Below are positions 26,784 through 37,029 of a stretch of DNA of 64,000 bases, piece by piece (positions within the stretch are counted from its first letter, which is position 1; each line of letters starts with the position of its first letter). The stretch spans positions 1,860,001 through 1,924,000 of the forward strand of contig NZ_AP025292.1 of assembly GCF_036492425.1 (NCBI RefSeq), in the 5' to 3' direction. This DNA comes from Persicobacter psychrovividus. Lineage in GTDB: Bacteria > Bacteroidota > Bacteroidia > Cytophagales > Cyclobacteriaceae. The translations under genes and the position numbers were made by a program. The notes beneath the pieces are model-generated. The model was not told the origin of the DNA, searched no databases, and saw nothing but the letters and a program-made list of their open reading frames with translations.

Positions 26784-27722
26784 TCAACGCTGATCCACTA
26801 AAAATGAATGTGTTACCATTTCTGAATAATAACGTCCGCCAAACTGAAAAAAGCCCACATGCCCTCCAAAATCAGGTTGCAAAAATTGAATATTATCGTG
26901 ACTAAGCTGATAATGCTCCGCATAACAGGTATCGGAAAGAAAGGGGTCATTCTTTGCATTCAAAATCATGGTCGGCACCTGAATGTGGTCCAACACAGCG
27001 CCAGAGCTACATTTGGTATAGTAATCTTTCGCACCTTCAAATCCAGCAATCGGAGCCGTAAACTGATCGTCGAAATCCCAAAGGGTTTTAAGCCTCCCAA
27101 GCGCCTGAAGGTCAAAATCACCCTCTCTTAGCTTTGCTTTACGACGAACCTTTTCCTTCAGGCTTTTTAAAAAGCGATCGTGGTAAATTTTATTATGCCG
27201 TTTATGCAGCTCAATGGTACAGCCATATAAATCCAAAGGCGTGGAAATCGCAACCGCTGCCTTGATCCCTGAGTCTTTACCCTGCTCGCCAAGATATCGC
27301 AAGGTCAAATTCCCACCAAGGCTGAAGCCCACCAAAAACAAATGATCATACCCCCGTGCCTGAGCAGCCTCTACTACCCGCTGAAGGTCGTCCGTTGCCC
27401 CTGAATGATAAAATCGCCGCAAACGATTCATCTCTGTGCCGCAGCCACGATAATTAAAGCTCAAACAATCAAAATCATCCTGAAGCGCCCGCACCATCCC
27501 CTGCATATACATCCGCTCGGCATCACCTTCCAGCCCATGGCATAAAATCACGAGGTTCTCATTTCCCTTAATTTTCCAGTATAAATCCAAAAAATCCCCG
27601 TCATCGAGCTCTAAACGCTGCTGCTGCATCGGTACTGCCACCTTACGGGAAAGTGTCGGGAAAATGGTCTCCATATGCCTGTTGAACAAAAATTTCGGGC
27701 GTTTATAATATTTTTTTGTCAT
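26784..27722 (-). CDS. YheT-like alpha/beta hydrolase
   Basis: A 312-residue alpha/beta-fold hydrolase. The N-terminus FLFNRHMETIFPTL is typical of the YheT family; LVILCHGLEG provides the oxyanion region, FLVGFSLGGN is the nucleophile elbow (Ser in GFSLGG), and NAKNDPFLS and GGHVGFF carry the acid (Asp) and His of the triad. Substrate unknown; relatives act as esterases or lipases. Confidence 0.9.
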   Translation of the reverse strand: MTKKYYKRPKFLFNRHMETIFPTLSRKVAVPMQQQRLELDDGDFLDLYWKIKGNENLVILCHGLEGDAERMYMQGMVRALQDDFDCLSFNYRGCGTEMNRLRRFYHSGATDDLQRVVEAAQARGYDHLFLVGFSLGGNLTLRYLGEQGKDSGIKAAVAISTPLDLYGCTIELHKRHNKIYHDRFLKSLKEKVRRKAKLREGDFDLQALGRLKTLWDFDDQFTAPIAGFEGAKDYYTKCSSGAVLDHIQVPTMILNAKNDPFLSDTCYAEHYQLSHDNIQFLQPDFGGHVGFFQFGGRYYSEMVTHSFLVDQR

Positions 27723-27921
27723 TTACTTCAATAAATTGGTCGATAAGCCGTTAAGTTCCCTAAAGGTAGTATTATCGTTTAAAAATTGGTATTTTAAGTC
27801 TCTGATCACCCCCTACGAAATCATATTTAACGTTTTTTTATTTAATTTATATCACAAAAACACCCAAACTCTACTGTATTAGGGTTACTTTTTATCCATC
27901 TTACCGATTAACCCATAGTCA

Positions 27922-28461
27922 ATGCAAGACAAAGAAATCATCCAACGAATAGAACAAGGTGACGAAAGTGCTCTTGATTATTTGTACGTCAAACTTTATA
28001 GTATGATTACAAAGTATATCATGCGTAATGGCGGAACTGAGGATGAGGCCAAGGATGTCTTTCAGGATGCTTTGGTCATTTTTTGGCAAAAGGTGGCTAA
28101 AAAAGAATTAACCCTGACCGCCAAGATCAGTACTTATCTCTTTGGAGTAAGTCAAAACCTTTGGCGAAGAGAGTTAAGTCGTAAAAAACGCTTCTCCAAT
28201 GAAGAGGCAGAAGTAATCACCTCCTCAAATTTTGAGCAAGATGAAAGAAATAAGATCATTCGTGATTGTATTAAAAAAATGGGAGATTCTTGCAGAGACA
28301 TCCTGACGGCGCATTATTTTGATGGCTTGGGGATGCCTGAAATTGCTCAAAAATTCGGTTTGGCAAATGCTGACACCGCAAAAACCAGAAAATATAAATG
28401 CAAAAAAAAATTGGACCTTTATATAAAATCACATTTTACATCCAATGACTTTCTCGATTAA
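27922..28461 (+). CDS. RNA polymerase sigma factor, ECF-like
   Basis: A 179-residue sigma-70 family protein. Region 2 reads LDYLYVKLYSMITKYIMRNGGTEDEAKDVFQDALVIFW-like (shown here in pieces: TEDEAKDVFQDAL and VIFWQKV); region 4 reads DILTAHYFDGLGMPEIAQKFG, a helix-turn-helix for the -35 element. No N-terminal extension. The next gene starts 4 bases later and looks like its membrane anti-sigma partner. The upstream 200 bases hold no other gene, and any autoregulated promoter cannot be named. Confidence 0.9.
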   Translation: MQDKEIIQRIEQGDESALDYLYVKLYSMITKYIMRNGGTEDEAKDVFQDALVIFWQKVAKKELTLTAKISTYLFGVSQNLWRRELSRKKRFSNEEAEVITSSNFEQDERNKIIRDCIKKMGDSCRDILTAHYFDGLGMPEIAQKFGLANADTAKTRKYKCKKKLDLYIKSHFTSNDFLD

Positions 28462-28464
28462 CCT

Positions 28465-29274
28465 ATGAACACTGAAAACAAATATTTTGATCTGATTGAG
28501 GATTACCTTGATCAAAATTTAAGTAAGCCTGATCTTCAGGGGTTCGAAAAGGCCATGGGAGTGTTCCCTGATCTGAAAGAAGAGGTTCAAATACAAAAAG
28601 GCATTCGTCAGGCTTTGTCAGATTATCGCGCTGGACAGTTAAAGCAACGGTTGAGTGAAATCCCAATTCAAAAGTCATCTGCATTAACCTCCGCCTTCTG
28701 GGGTATTGCTGCCAGCGTAGGCGTAGCGGTCATTAGCGTACTCGTGGGTGGTTATGCTTATGTTTCCAATCTGGATCAAACCACAATTATTCCTGTCGTT
28801 CCAGTATCCGAGGTTAGCACCCATATTCCTGAGGAAATCAGTCAGGAAAATAGGTTATCCTTAATTGGTCAGCCTGAAAGACCCACCAGTGAGCCTATCG
28901 AAGAGCTGCCAAAGATTTCCCAGCAAGCAAAATCAAATGCATTGGCAACAAAAACGCTGCCTCCCGAAAAAAAGAAAAATAAAAATATCAACAGGCCACA
29001 AATTTCTGAGCCAAATGATTTCATTAATAGCCCCGCATCGATCGAAGTACCAAACAGCAAGCAGCTGAACACGGATCACTTTCAACAGATTAAGGTTAAG
29101 ATTTTACCCCACAAAGGGAGACAGAGATACCAACTCACTGATAATCAACTTACCTTATTTGGTAATTTTGATAATGTTGAGTTACTGAAACAAGAAAATG
29201 ATATTTTAAGTGTTAAGATCAATGGTTCCATTTTTCAATTAAAAAAGACCACAACAACACTTCCGTTAGAATAA
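28465..29274 (+). CDS. Probable anti-sigma factor, single-pass membrane protein
   Basis: A 269-residue protein. An N-terminal cytoplasmic helical part (about 1-75, ENKYFDLIEDYLDQNLSKP) resembles the sigma-binding arm of Bacteroidota anti-sigma proteins; it has no zinc-finger HxxxCxxC. One transmembrane helix (about 77-100, FWGIAASVGVAVISVLVGG) is followed by a Pro/Lys/Glu-rich linker and a C-terminal beta-like periplasmic domain. The call rests mostly on the 4-base gap to the sigma gene and the topology. Confidence 0.65.
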   Translation: MNTENKYFDLIEDYLDQNLSKPDLQGFEKAMGVFPDLKEEVQIQKGIRQALSDYRAGQLKQRLSEIPIQKSSALTSAFWGIAASVGVAVISVLVGGYAYVSNLDQTTIIPVVPVSEVSTHIPEEISQENRLSLIGQPERPTSEPIEELPKISQQAKSNALATKTLPPEKKKNKNINRPQISEPNDFINSPASIEVPNSKQLNTDHFQQIKVKILPHKGRQRYQLTDNQLTLFGNFDNVELLKQENDILSVKINGSIFQLKKTTTTLPLE

Positions 29275-29280
29275 AAATGA

Positions 29281-29311
29281 AAAAGCCACTATTAAATAGT
29301 GGCTTTTTTTA
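29281..29311 (+). terminator. Terminator after the sigma/anti-sigma pair
   Basis: AGCCACTA-TTAAA-TAGTGGCT followed by a T run, starting 6 bases past the anti-sigma stop. Confidence 0.9.
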
Positions 29312-29411
29312 TCTCCCATTTAACACTTTTTAGCACTCCCATTGCCGATTTTTTTTGTTTCAGGAACATAAGCAAATTATATTAGCAACTTATGTGATTT
29401 TTCCGCAAACA

Positions 29412-30293
29412 ATGGCAAAAACAGAAAAGAAGAAACTTGGTTCGTATCCTTTACTGAGTGTTGTATTTAGTACAGCATTAGCACTTTTCATCGTTGGTCT
29501 GTTAGGGCTTTCCTACATTCAAACCATCAAGCTTAGTGCAAAGATAAAGAGTAAATTAGAGGTACAAGTATTTTTAAATAAAGGGATTAAACAGGCCAAA
29601 ACAACGCAATTTAAACGTGAACTGGCTTTGCAGCCTTATCTACTTGATCCAGCTGCTGAAAATATCAAATTTATTTCCAAAGAAGAGGCCGCAAAGACCT
29701 TCCTAAGTGATACTGGGGAAGATTTCTCTGCTTTTTTAGGAGATAACCCCCTACATGATGCTTTTACAATCCGACTAAAGGAAGGGTATCAAAATGCCGA
29801 CTCCCTTGCCATGATCAAGGCCAAACTAAGTAAAAATCCTTCCGTATTTGAAGTTACTTATGTCAAAAATTTGGCAGACCAGATTCAGGAAAATTTCGCC
29901 AAGGTAAGTGTAATTCTTATTGGGTTAGCGCTTCTCCTATTCGTTGTCGTTTCCATTTTGATTAACAACACCATCAAGCTGGCATTATTCAGTCAACGCT
30001 TTTTAATCCGATCTATGCAGCTCGTGGGCGCTACCAACCAATTCATCCAAAAGCCTTTTATATTGAGGTCCGTTTGGCATGGGTTATTGGGTGGTTTGGT
30101 TGCCAGTGCCGCTTTATTAGGGTTATTGTATTACGCCATCTACAATATCGATGGACTCAGCACCTTGTATGCACCCAAGGAAATTGGTATCCTCATCGGG
30201 CTAATGTGCTCAATGGGAATATTGGTCAGCTTTTTCAGCACGAAACGATCAGTAAAAAAGTACCTTGGAATGTCTTTAAATGAACTATATTAA
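29412..30293 (+). CDS. ftsX: Cell division protein FtsX (permease-like)
   Basis: A 293-residue inner-membrane protein with the FtsX topology: an N-terminal cytoplasmic stretch, TM1 (about 16-38), a periplasmic domain with the FtsX-ECD pattern (KLEVQVFLNKG, IKFISKEEAAKTFLSD), and three C-terminal helices. It should couple the ATPase FtsE to peptidoglycan hydrolases. ftsE is not in the window. The ATG at 29412 starts MAKTEKKKLGSYP; the frame is open earlier but reaches only a TTG inside the terminator region. First gene of a probable operon running to ribF. Confidence 0.9.
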   Translation: MAKTEKKKLGSYPLLSVVFSTALALFIVGLLGLSYIQTIKLSAKIKSKLEVQVFLNKGIKQAKTTQFKRELALQPYLLDPAAENIKFISKEEAAKTFLSDTGEDFSAFLGDNPLHDAFTIRLKEGYQNADSLAMIKAKLSKNPSVFEVTYVKNLADQIQENFAKVSVILIGLALLLFVVVSILINNTIKLALFSQRFLIRSMQLVGATNQFIQKPFILRSVWHGLLGGLVASAALLGLLYYAIYNIDGLSTLYAPKEIGILIGLMCSMGILVSFFSTKRSVKKYLGMSLNELY

Positions 30294-30311
30294 TTAAACA
30301 TATTTATTCCT

Positions 30312-30518
30312 ATGGAGGAACAAAAAGCAATGCCTTTCAATAAGAAGAACTACATTATTATGTTAGTGGGCATCCTGGTGTTAGCACTGGGCTTCATCAT
30401 CATGACCCTTGATACTGAGACTTTCGGTTTTGGTTTCTTAGGACTTACGCTTGGACCCGTCACTATCTTGGTCGGATTTGCGATTGAATTTTATGCACTT
30501 TTTCATAAATCAAAATAA
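30312..30518 (+). CDS. DUF3098 membrane protein
   Basis: A 68-residue protein with two transmembrane helices (about 15-33 and 40-62), MPFNKKNYIIMLVGILVLALGFIIM-like in the family pattern (shown: NYIIMLVGILVLALGFI) and ending with a Lys tail. DUF3098 is a small Bacteroidota family often found just after ftsX. It is 18 bases after ftsX and 3 bases before uppP, so it belongs to that operon. Function unknown. Confidence 0.88.
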   Translation: MEEQKAMPFNKKNYIIMLVGILVLALGFIIMTLDTETFGFGFLGLTLGPVTILVGFAIEFYALFHKSK

Positions 30519-30521
30519 TTA

Positions 30522-31316
30522 ATGAGCTTAATAGAGGCTTTAGTTTTAGGCTTGATCCAAGGATTCACGGAGTTCTTGCCTGTAAGTAGTAGTGGACACA
30601 TTGAATTGGCTAAAGCCATTATGAATGTGCATGTAAGTGAAGATGTCCTGTTCACGATGATCCTCCACGGTGCCACCGTCCTTTCTACCATTGTCATTTA
30701 TTTTACAGAAATTCGGAAGTTGGTTCAGGAGGGGATTACACCAAGTTGGAATGACAGTAAAAAATACATTTTACTTTTGGTCGTTTCGATGATCCCCGTC
30801 TTTTTCGTAGGGATTTTCCTCAAAGATGCTTTAGAAGATTTCTTCTTCGGTAATATTCTCGCCGTAGGAATATCACTTTTATTTACTGGAGGTTTACTCT
30901 CTTTCACCTATTTTGCCAAGAACGAAACATCGCAAATAGGATGGAAATCGGCCATCGGTATGGGTATCGCCCAAGCCATTGCCGTTATTCCTGGAATTTC
31001 AAGATCTGGCTCTACCATTGCCACGGGCTTATTGATGGGAGTTAAAAAAGAAGAAGCAACACGCTTTTCTTTTCTGATGGTATTAGCGCCTATTCTTGGC
31101 GCCAACCTATTGGAGCTGCTAAAATTTGACCCTTCTACGGTTTCGGATTTGAGTATCCCAGTCATTGCTATTGGGTTCGTTACGGCATTTATTGCAGGGG
31201 TTGTAGCCTGTAAATGGATGATAAACCTCGTTAAAAAGGGAAAATTGATTTATTTTGCGGTTTACTGTATCGTCGTTGGCTTTACCGCTATCGGATATAC
31301 ACTATTCATTGCATAA
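30522..31316 (+). CDS. uppP: Undecaprenyl-diphosphate phosphatase
   Basis: Integral membrane enzyme of 264 residues that dephosphorylates undecaprenyl diphosphate so that the lipid carrier can be re-used for peptidoglycan and other wall polymers; overexpression gives bacitracin resistance. Family signatures: EFLPVSSSGHIELA (residues about 17-30) and PGISRSGSTIATGLL (about 155-170), with the conserved Glu, Ser, His and Arg. About eight helices. It is 3 bases after the DUF3098 gene. Confidence 0.96.
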   Translation: MSLIEALVLGLIQGFTEFLPVSSSGHIELAKAIMNVHVSEDVLFTMILHGATVLSTIVIYFTEIRKLVQEGITPSWNDSKKYILLLVVSMIPVFFVGIFLKDALEDFFFGNILAVGISLLFTGGLLSFTYFAKNETSQIGWKSAIGMGIAQAIAVIPGISRSGSTIATGLLMGVKKEEATRFSFLMVLAPILGANLLELLKFDPSTVSDLSIPVIAIGFVTAFIAGVVACKWMINLVKKGKLIYFAVYCIVVGFTAIGYTLFIA

Positions 31317-31332
31317 CAAAACTTTATCATAG

Positions 31333-32019
31333 ATGGATTTAAAGGACTTAGATTTCCTGGCAGGGCAAGTGTTGTTGATTGACAAACCAAAAACTTGGAC
31401 CTCTTTCGACGTAGTGGGAAAATTGAGAAATCTGATCAAAATAAAAAAAATTGGCCACGCAGGTACTTTAGATCCATTAGCGACAGGCCTTTTGATTTTG
31501 TGCACAGGTAAAATGACGAAGCAGATCGAATCTTACCAAGCACAGGAAAAAGAATATACAGGCACCATTACCCTGGGGCAAACCACCCCATCCTATGATG
31601 CGGAAACGGAGGTTGATGCCGAAAAGGACATTCAGCATTTAACTGCTGAAATGGTTCATGAAGCTGTGCCTGCATTTTTGGGCGAAATTGAGCAGATTCC
31701 GCCGATGTATTCAGCGATTAAAGTCAATGGCCAACGCCTTTACAAGGCTGCCCGCAAAGGCAAAACCGTAGAGGTTAAAGCACGACAAGTGACCATTCAC
31801 GAGTTTGAAATCACCAATATTGATTTCCCAAAGGTGGATTTCAGAATTGTTTGCTCCAAAGGCACCTACATCAGAAGTATTGCCCATGATTTGGGCCAGG
31901 CACTGAATGTTGGCGGCCACCTTGCAGCTTTACGAAGAACCCGTATTGGAGACTTTAAAGTAGAAGACGCCAGAACTGTCGAGGACTTTATCGCTGCCTT
32001 TAAAAAAGAAGAAAATTAA
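31333..32019 (+). CDS. truB: tRNA pseudouridine(55) synthase TruB
   Basis: Makes pseudouridine 55 in the T-loop of tRNAs. 228 residues; the catalytic Asp is in KIGHAGTLDPLATGLL, and later YSAIKVNGQRLYKAAR and KGTYIRSIAHDLG are family segments. The protein lacks the C-terminal PUA extension of the longer E. coli form, as is common in this phylum. Within the uppP-truB-ribF operon (16 bases from uppP, 34 to ribF). Confidence 0.95.
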   Translation: MDLKDLDFLAGQVLLIDKPKTWTSFDVVGKLRNLIKIKKIGHAGTLDPLATGLLILCTGKMTKQIESYQAQEKEYTGTITLGQTTPSYDAETEVDAEKDIQHLTAEMVHEAVPAFLGEIEQIPPMYSAIKVNGQRLYKAARKGKTVEVKARQVTIHEFEITNIDFPKVDFRIVCSKGTYIRSIAHDLGQALNVGGHLAALRRTRIGDFKVEDARTVEDFIAAFKKEEN

Positions 32020-32053
32020 AAGTTGGGAGGGGTAAAAGCCTCCCTTTTTTGCT

Positions 32054-32995
32054 ATGAAAATATATAACAACCTCAGTGAATTCATCGCTCCTCAATATGC
32101 CGTGGTTACCAGTGGCACCTTTGACGGCGTACACCAGGGTCACCAAAAAATCCTGAAAAGAATTCGGAAAATTGCGGATCAGCATAACGGAGAAACCGTC
32201 CTGATCACCTACTGGCCACACCCTCGCCACGTCCTTTTCCCTGAGGATAATTCTCTTCAATTACTTTCTTCCATAGAGGAAAAAGCAGAGTTGCTATCAC
32301 AGAATGGTATCGACCACCTAATTCGGCTGCCATTTACCCAGGAGTTTGCACAGATGGCTCCTGAAGATTTTGTGCAAAACATACTCATCAATGCTATCGG
32401 CACCAAAAAACTGGTGATCGGCTACGACCATCATTTCGGAAAAAACAGGTCAGGGAATTTTGAATTCCTCAAGCAAAATCAGGACCGTTTCGGTTTTGAA
32501 CTTGAAGAGATCAGTCGACATGATGTAGACGAAGTCGGGGTATCCTCCTCCAAAATCAGGAACCACTTGTTAAGAGGTACACTTAAAGAGGCCAATCAAT
32601 ATTTAAGTCGCCCTTATGAACTTTCTGGGCAGGTGGTGCATGGGCAAAAATTAGGCAGAACGATTCAGTTCCCTACCGCCAATATCGAGGTAGCGTTTAA
32701 ACACAAACTCATTCCTAAATTCGGGGTCTATGCAGTATTGGTTGAATTCGAAGGAGCACTTATGGAGGGAATGCTTAATATCGGAAAAAACCCAACCGTG
32801 TCGGCTACTGAAGATGTAAAAATGGAAGTACACATTTTTGATTTTGACAAAGACCTCTATCAGCAATGCGTCAGGGTAATTTTTATTGATCGACTTCGAG
32901 AGGAAAAAAAATTCGAATCTGTAGCAGCCTTAAAATCAGCTCTTGAAGAGGACAAAAATGCCGCAAAAACAATATTAAAAAACTATCGTAGATAG
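32054..32995 (+). CDS. ribF: Bifunctional riboflavin kinase/FAD synthetase
   Basis: Makes FMN and then FAD from riboflavin. 313 residues. The nucleotidyltransferase half has VTSGTFDGVHQGHQKIL (the GTFDGVHxGH nucleotide site) and VIGYDHHFGKNRSG; the kinase half has LGRTIQFPTANIEV and VYAVLVEF. The same truB-ribF pairing is widespread in bacteria. FMN made here is the cofactor of PdxH and of complex I. Confidence 0.96.
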   Translation: MKIYNNLSEFIAPQYAVVTSGTFDGVHQGHQKILKRIRKIADQHNGETVLITYWPHPRHVLFPEDNSLQLLSSIEEKAELLSQNGIDHLIRLPFTQEFAQMAPEDFVQNILINAIGTKKLVIGYDHHFGKNRSGNFEFLKQNQDRFGFELEEISRHDVDEVGVSSSKIRNHLLRGTLKEANQYLSRPYELSGQVVHGQKLGRTIQFPTANIEVAFKHKLIPKFGVYAVLVEFEGALMEGMLNIGKNPTVSATEDVKMEVHIFDFDKDLYQQCVRVIFIDRLREEKKFESVAALKSALEEDKNAAKTILKNYRR

Positions 32996-33045
32996 GCTTC
33001 GTTAATTTGATGTAAGACCAATTAATTACATCAACTTATATTGCA

Positions 33046-33870
33046 ATGAAGTATCTTAACTACCTACTTATTCTCCTACTCCTCTTCCCTACCTTATCAT
33101 GTGATAAAAATAACAACCTCGTTTTATTTGGCATCTCACAAGATAAAGAGCTTGGGCAACAGGTGAGCAACCAAATCAATAACGATCCACAGTACAACAT
33201 CCTTTCTCCATCGGATTTCCCTGAGGCTTACAATTACCTCAATGGCATGCGAGATGACATCCTTAATTCGGGCAAAGTAGCTTATGCAAATGATTTCAAC
33301 TGGGAATTAAAAATCATTAAAGACGATGAAGTCCTGAATGCATTTGCGACACCAGGAGGCTACATTTATGTATACACAGGGCTGATCAAGTACCTCGACT
33401 CTCCTGATGATTTAGCAGGAGTTATGGGCCACGAAATCGCCCATGCCGACCTAAGGCATACAAGCCGAAATATGCAGAAGGAGTATGGCATCCAGTTTTT
33501 GATTAGCATTATCAGTGGGCAAGCGGAATCCGAACTGAGCCAGATGGCACTTGCTTTGGCGACTAACGGCGCTATTGCACAATTCAGCCAGAAGTTTGAA
33601 AAAGAAGCTGATCTTGAATCCGTAGAATATTTGGCAGGTACCAAATACAAATGTGATGGTGCAGCTACGTTTTTTCAAAAACTTGAAGAGGAACAGGCAG
33701 CTAACAGTGGCGATATCAGCAACAGTATTGAACAATTTTTCTCTTCCCACCCTTCCCCAGCAGATCGTGCTGAATATATCCCTGAAGAAGCCGACAAAAT
33801 CGGCTGCTCTACCAAGCCCTCAGGCACACAGGCTGCATACGATCAGTTTAAAAGTGACCTGAATCTATAA
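33046..33870 (+). CDS. M48-family metallopeptidase, lipoprotein
   Basis: A 274-residue zinc peptidase. Signal with lipid-attachment Cys at about residue 19 (PTLSCDK; Asp at +2 argues for retention in the inner membrane or periplasmic face). The zinc motif is HEIAH at 129-133 and the third ligand is in FEKEADLESVEYL. Members in this context are similar to BepA/LoiP-type periplasmic quality-control proteases. About 50 bases after ribF; it may belong to the same transcription unit. Confidence 0.92.
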   Translation: MKYLNYLLILLLLFPTLSCDKNNNLVLFGISQDKELGQQVSNQINNDPQYNILSPSDFPEAYNYLNGMRDDILNSGKVAYANDFNWELKIIKDDEVLNAFATPGGYIYVYTGLIKYLDSPDDLAGVMGHEIAHADLRHTSRNMQKEYGIQFLISIISGQAESELSQMALALATNGAIAQFSQKFEKEADLESVEYLAGTKYKCDGAATFFQKLEEEQAANSGDISNSIEQFFSSHPSPADRAEYIPEEADKIGCSTKPSGTQAAYDQFKSDLNL

Positions 33871-33881
33871 TTCCCCCATTT

Positions 33882-33959
33882 AAATTAACCTGTATTAAGT
33901 CAGAAGCTATCCGCCAGTATTTCCCTGTCGTATTGCCTCGGTTTGATGCAGGTTAATTT
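33882..33959. repeat. Short inverted repeat
   Basis: AAATTAACCTG (33882-33892) and its exact complement CAGGTTAATTT (33949-33959), extending to 15 of 17 matches, separated by about 45-56 bases. It lies between the convergent M48 and Nudix genes. It could be a remnant of a small mobile element or a large loop; there is no T run. Confidence 0.5.
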
Positions 33960-34005
33960 GTTTTTATACCCTCACGGCGACAACCGTAAGAGGCCGCTAA
34001 AACGC

Positions 34006-34656
34006 TCAATCCGTAAAATACGGAGCACATAAACTGCGAAATTCTCCAAGGATTATCGCTGTGGCCCCCCAAACCACCTTGCCACCAACCTCAAAAAACG
34101 GCACTTCAAGCTTTCCCTTTCCTGTAGATACTTCTGTCCGTGCTGAGGGCTCCTGTTGTAGCACCAACTCCTCCAAATCACAAAGAAAAATCTCCTCTAC
34201 CTCCCTGGGGTCAGGCTGAAAATCGACGGGTTGCTTGCACACACTGATCACTGGCTGAATAATGAAATTACTGACAGGGACAAATAGGTCTGTCAGCTCT
34301 CCGACCACCTGTACCGTCTCTGCCAACAGGCCAATTTCCTCATTTGCCTCTCGGAGTGCCGTGGCAACCACACTTTGGTCCCCTTCATCCTGTTTCCCCC
34401 CAGGCAGCCCGACTTGCCCACTGTGGACCCCTTGATATACAGGCCTTTGAATCAAAGGAAAGCATAGTCGCCCTGCCGATTCCATTACATTGATTAACAC
34501 AGCACTTTGCCTTGCGTTCCGACGATCAGCTTCAAAGCGATCAAAAGCATCTGCGAATGGTGCCATTTCTCGCTGTACATCGGGGCCTGGCAATGGCTCC
34601 TGAAGTCTTTGCTTCAGCCAGGAATCGAAATTATTTATGGATCTATTATTTGTCAT
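34006..34656 (-). CDS. NUDIX hydrolase, CoA pyrophosphatase type
   Basis: A 216-residue Nudix enzyme. The Nudix box reads GGKQDEGDQSVVATALREANEEIG (in pieces: GGKQDEGDQSV and REANEEIGL), and upstream VHSGQVGLPGGK is the CoA-pyrophosphatase signature region. Expected to split CoA or oxidised CoA into 3',5'-ADP and phosphopantetheine. Single gene. Confidence 0.9.
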   Translation of the reverse strand: MTNNRSINNFDSWLKQRLQEPLPGPDVQREMAPFADAFDRFEADRRNARQSAVLINVMESAGRLCFPLIQRPVYQGVHSGQVGLPGGKQDEGDQSVVATALREANEEIGLLAETVQVVGELTDLFVPVSNFIIQPVISVCKQPVDFQPDPREVEEIFLCDLEELVLQQEPSARTEVSTGKGKLEVPFFEVGGKVVWGATAIILGEFRSLCAPYFTD

Positions 34657-34853
34657 GATAAATTAAATTCAATAAAATCCGCCTTCAAACTACACACAAA
34701 ACCATTAAACATCAATCAATTAACACTTAATACAGTTATAAATAAGGTCAATTAAAAATCTTGTACTATATTAAGAAAACGAAAACAATGACCTATGTTG
34801 TTGTTACTCTATCGAAAATCGATAATTTCGCAATATCAATTCAGAAACACTAA

Positions 34854-36521
<1,668 letters not shown>

Positions 36522-36546
36522 GCAAAATAAAAAGGGCTTACCCATA

Positions 36547-36584
36547 AAATGGCGGTATCAAAGTACTGATAATGCCATTTTTTT
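36547..36584 (+). terminator. Terminator of pgi
   Basis: AAATGGC and GCCATTT arms with an inner TATCA/TGATA pairing and a T run after 36578. Confidence 0.8.
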
Positions 36585-36605
36585 ACGGATTCAGCCCCTA
36601 AAAGT

Positions 36606-36644
36606 AAAAAGCGTATCGGATAACATTCCGATACGCTTTTTTTT
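36606..36644. terminator. Second, bidirectional terminator downstream of pgi
   Basis: A perfect 11-bp stem AGCGTATCGGA (36610-36620) / TCCGATACGCT (36627-36637) between an A run and a T run. Serves pgi read-through and the small gene on the minus strand, whose stop is at 36643. Confidence 0.93.
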
Positions 36645-36780
36645 ATTTTAACTCAATGATGGTCAATTCAAATTCATTACTTTCAACCACTACCCATTTC
36701 AAGGCTCTGAAAAACTGTTCCTCTTTCTTCAACAATAACCCTCCAGGACCCACATAATATTCGGAAACTTCTGATTTCAT
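36643..36780 (-). CDS. Small protein of unknown function (45 residues)
   Basis: Begins MKSEVSEYYVGPGG and ends ELTIIELK. The ATG at 36780 is preferred; the frame is open 16 codons earlier. It ends exactly at a strong minus-strand terminator, which argues that it is transcribed. The pattern is that of a few beta strands. No domain is recognised and no partner is near. Confidence 0.5.
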   Translation of the reverse strand: MKSEVSEYYVGPGGLLLKKEEQFFRALKWVVVESNEFELTIIELK

Positions 36781-36998
36781 GTTCTTTATCTTTATTTTAT
36801 TCTTTCCATTTCCGTGCCAAAGGCACATTTAATTTATATAGTGATATACCAAGAAAAAATTAAAAAGATACGACCATCTGATCAATCGACTCTTTTTTGG
36901 TTTAAACCCATACAACTATACACCTAATCGCACTTCCCTACAGGATAAATCCATTAAAAATTCAGCCTCAAGAAGCCCGAAGAATATGTATTTTTAGC

Positions 36999-37006
36999 TA
37001 AATTTG
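36999..37006 (+). promoter_or_regulatory. Candidate -7 element upstream of the 228-residue unknown protein
   Basis: TAAATTTG fits TAnnTTTG and lies 24 bases before the ATG at 37030. No clear -33 TTG. Confidence 0.3.
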
Positions 37007-37029
37007 ATGGTTCACAATTTTGATGCATT

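Noticed and set aside
34790-34850. Possible structured leader upstream of pgi (TATCGA-AAA-TCGATA)
   Set aside because: A single short hairpin in AT-rich sequence; no known riboswitch or leader pattern was found.
36813-36825. GTGCC-AAA-GGCAC short palindrome
   Set aside because: Five-base stem with no T run and no position relative to a gene that suggests function; likely chance.
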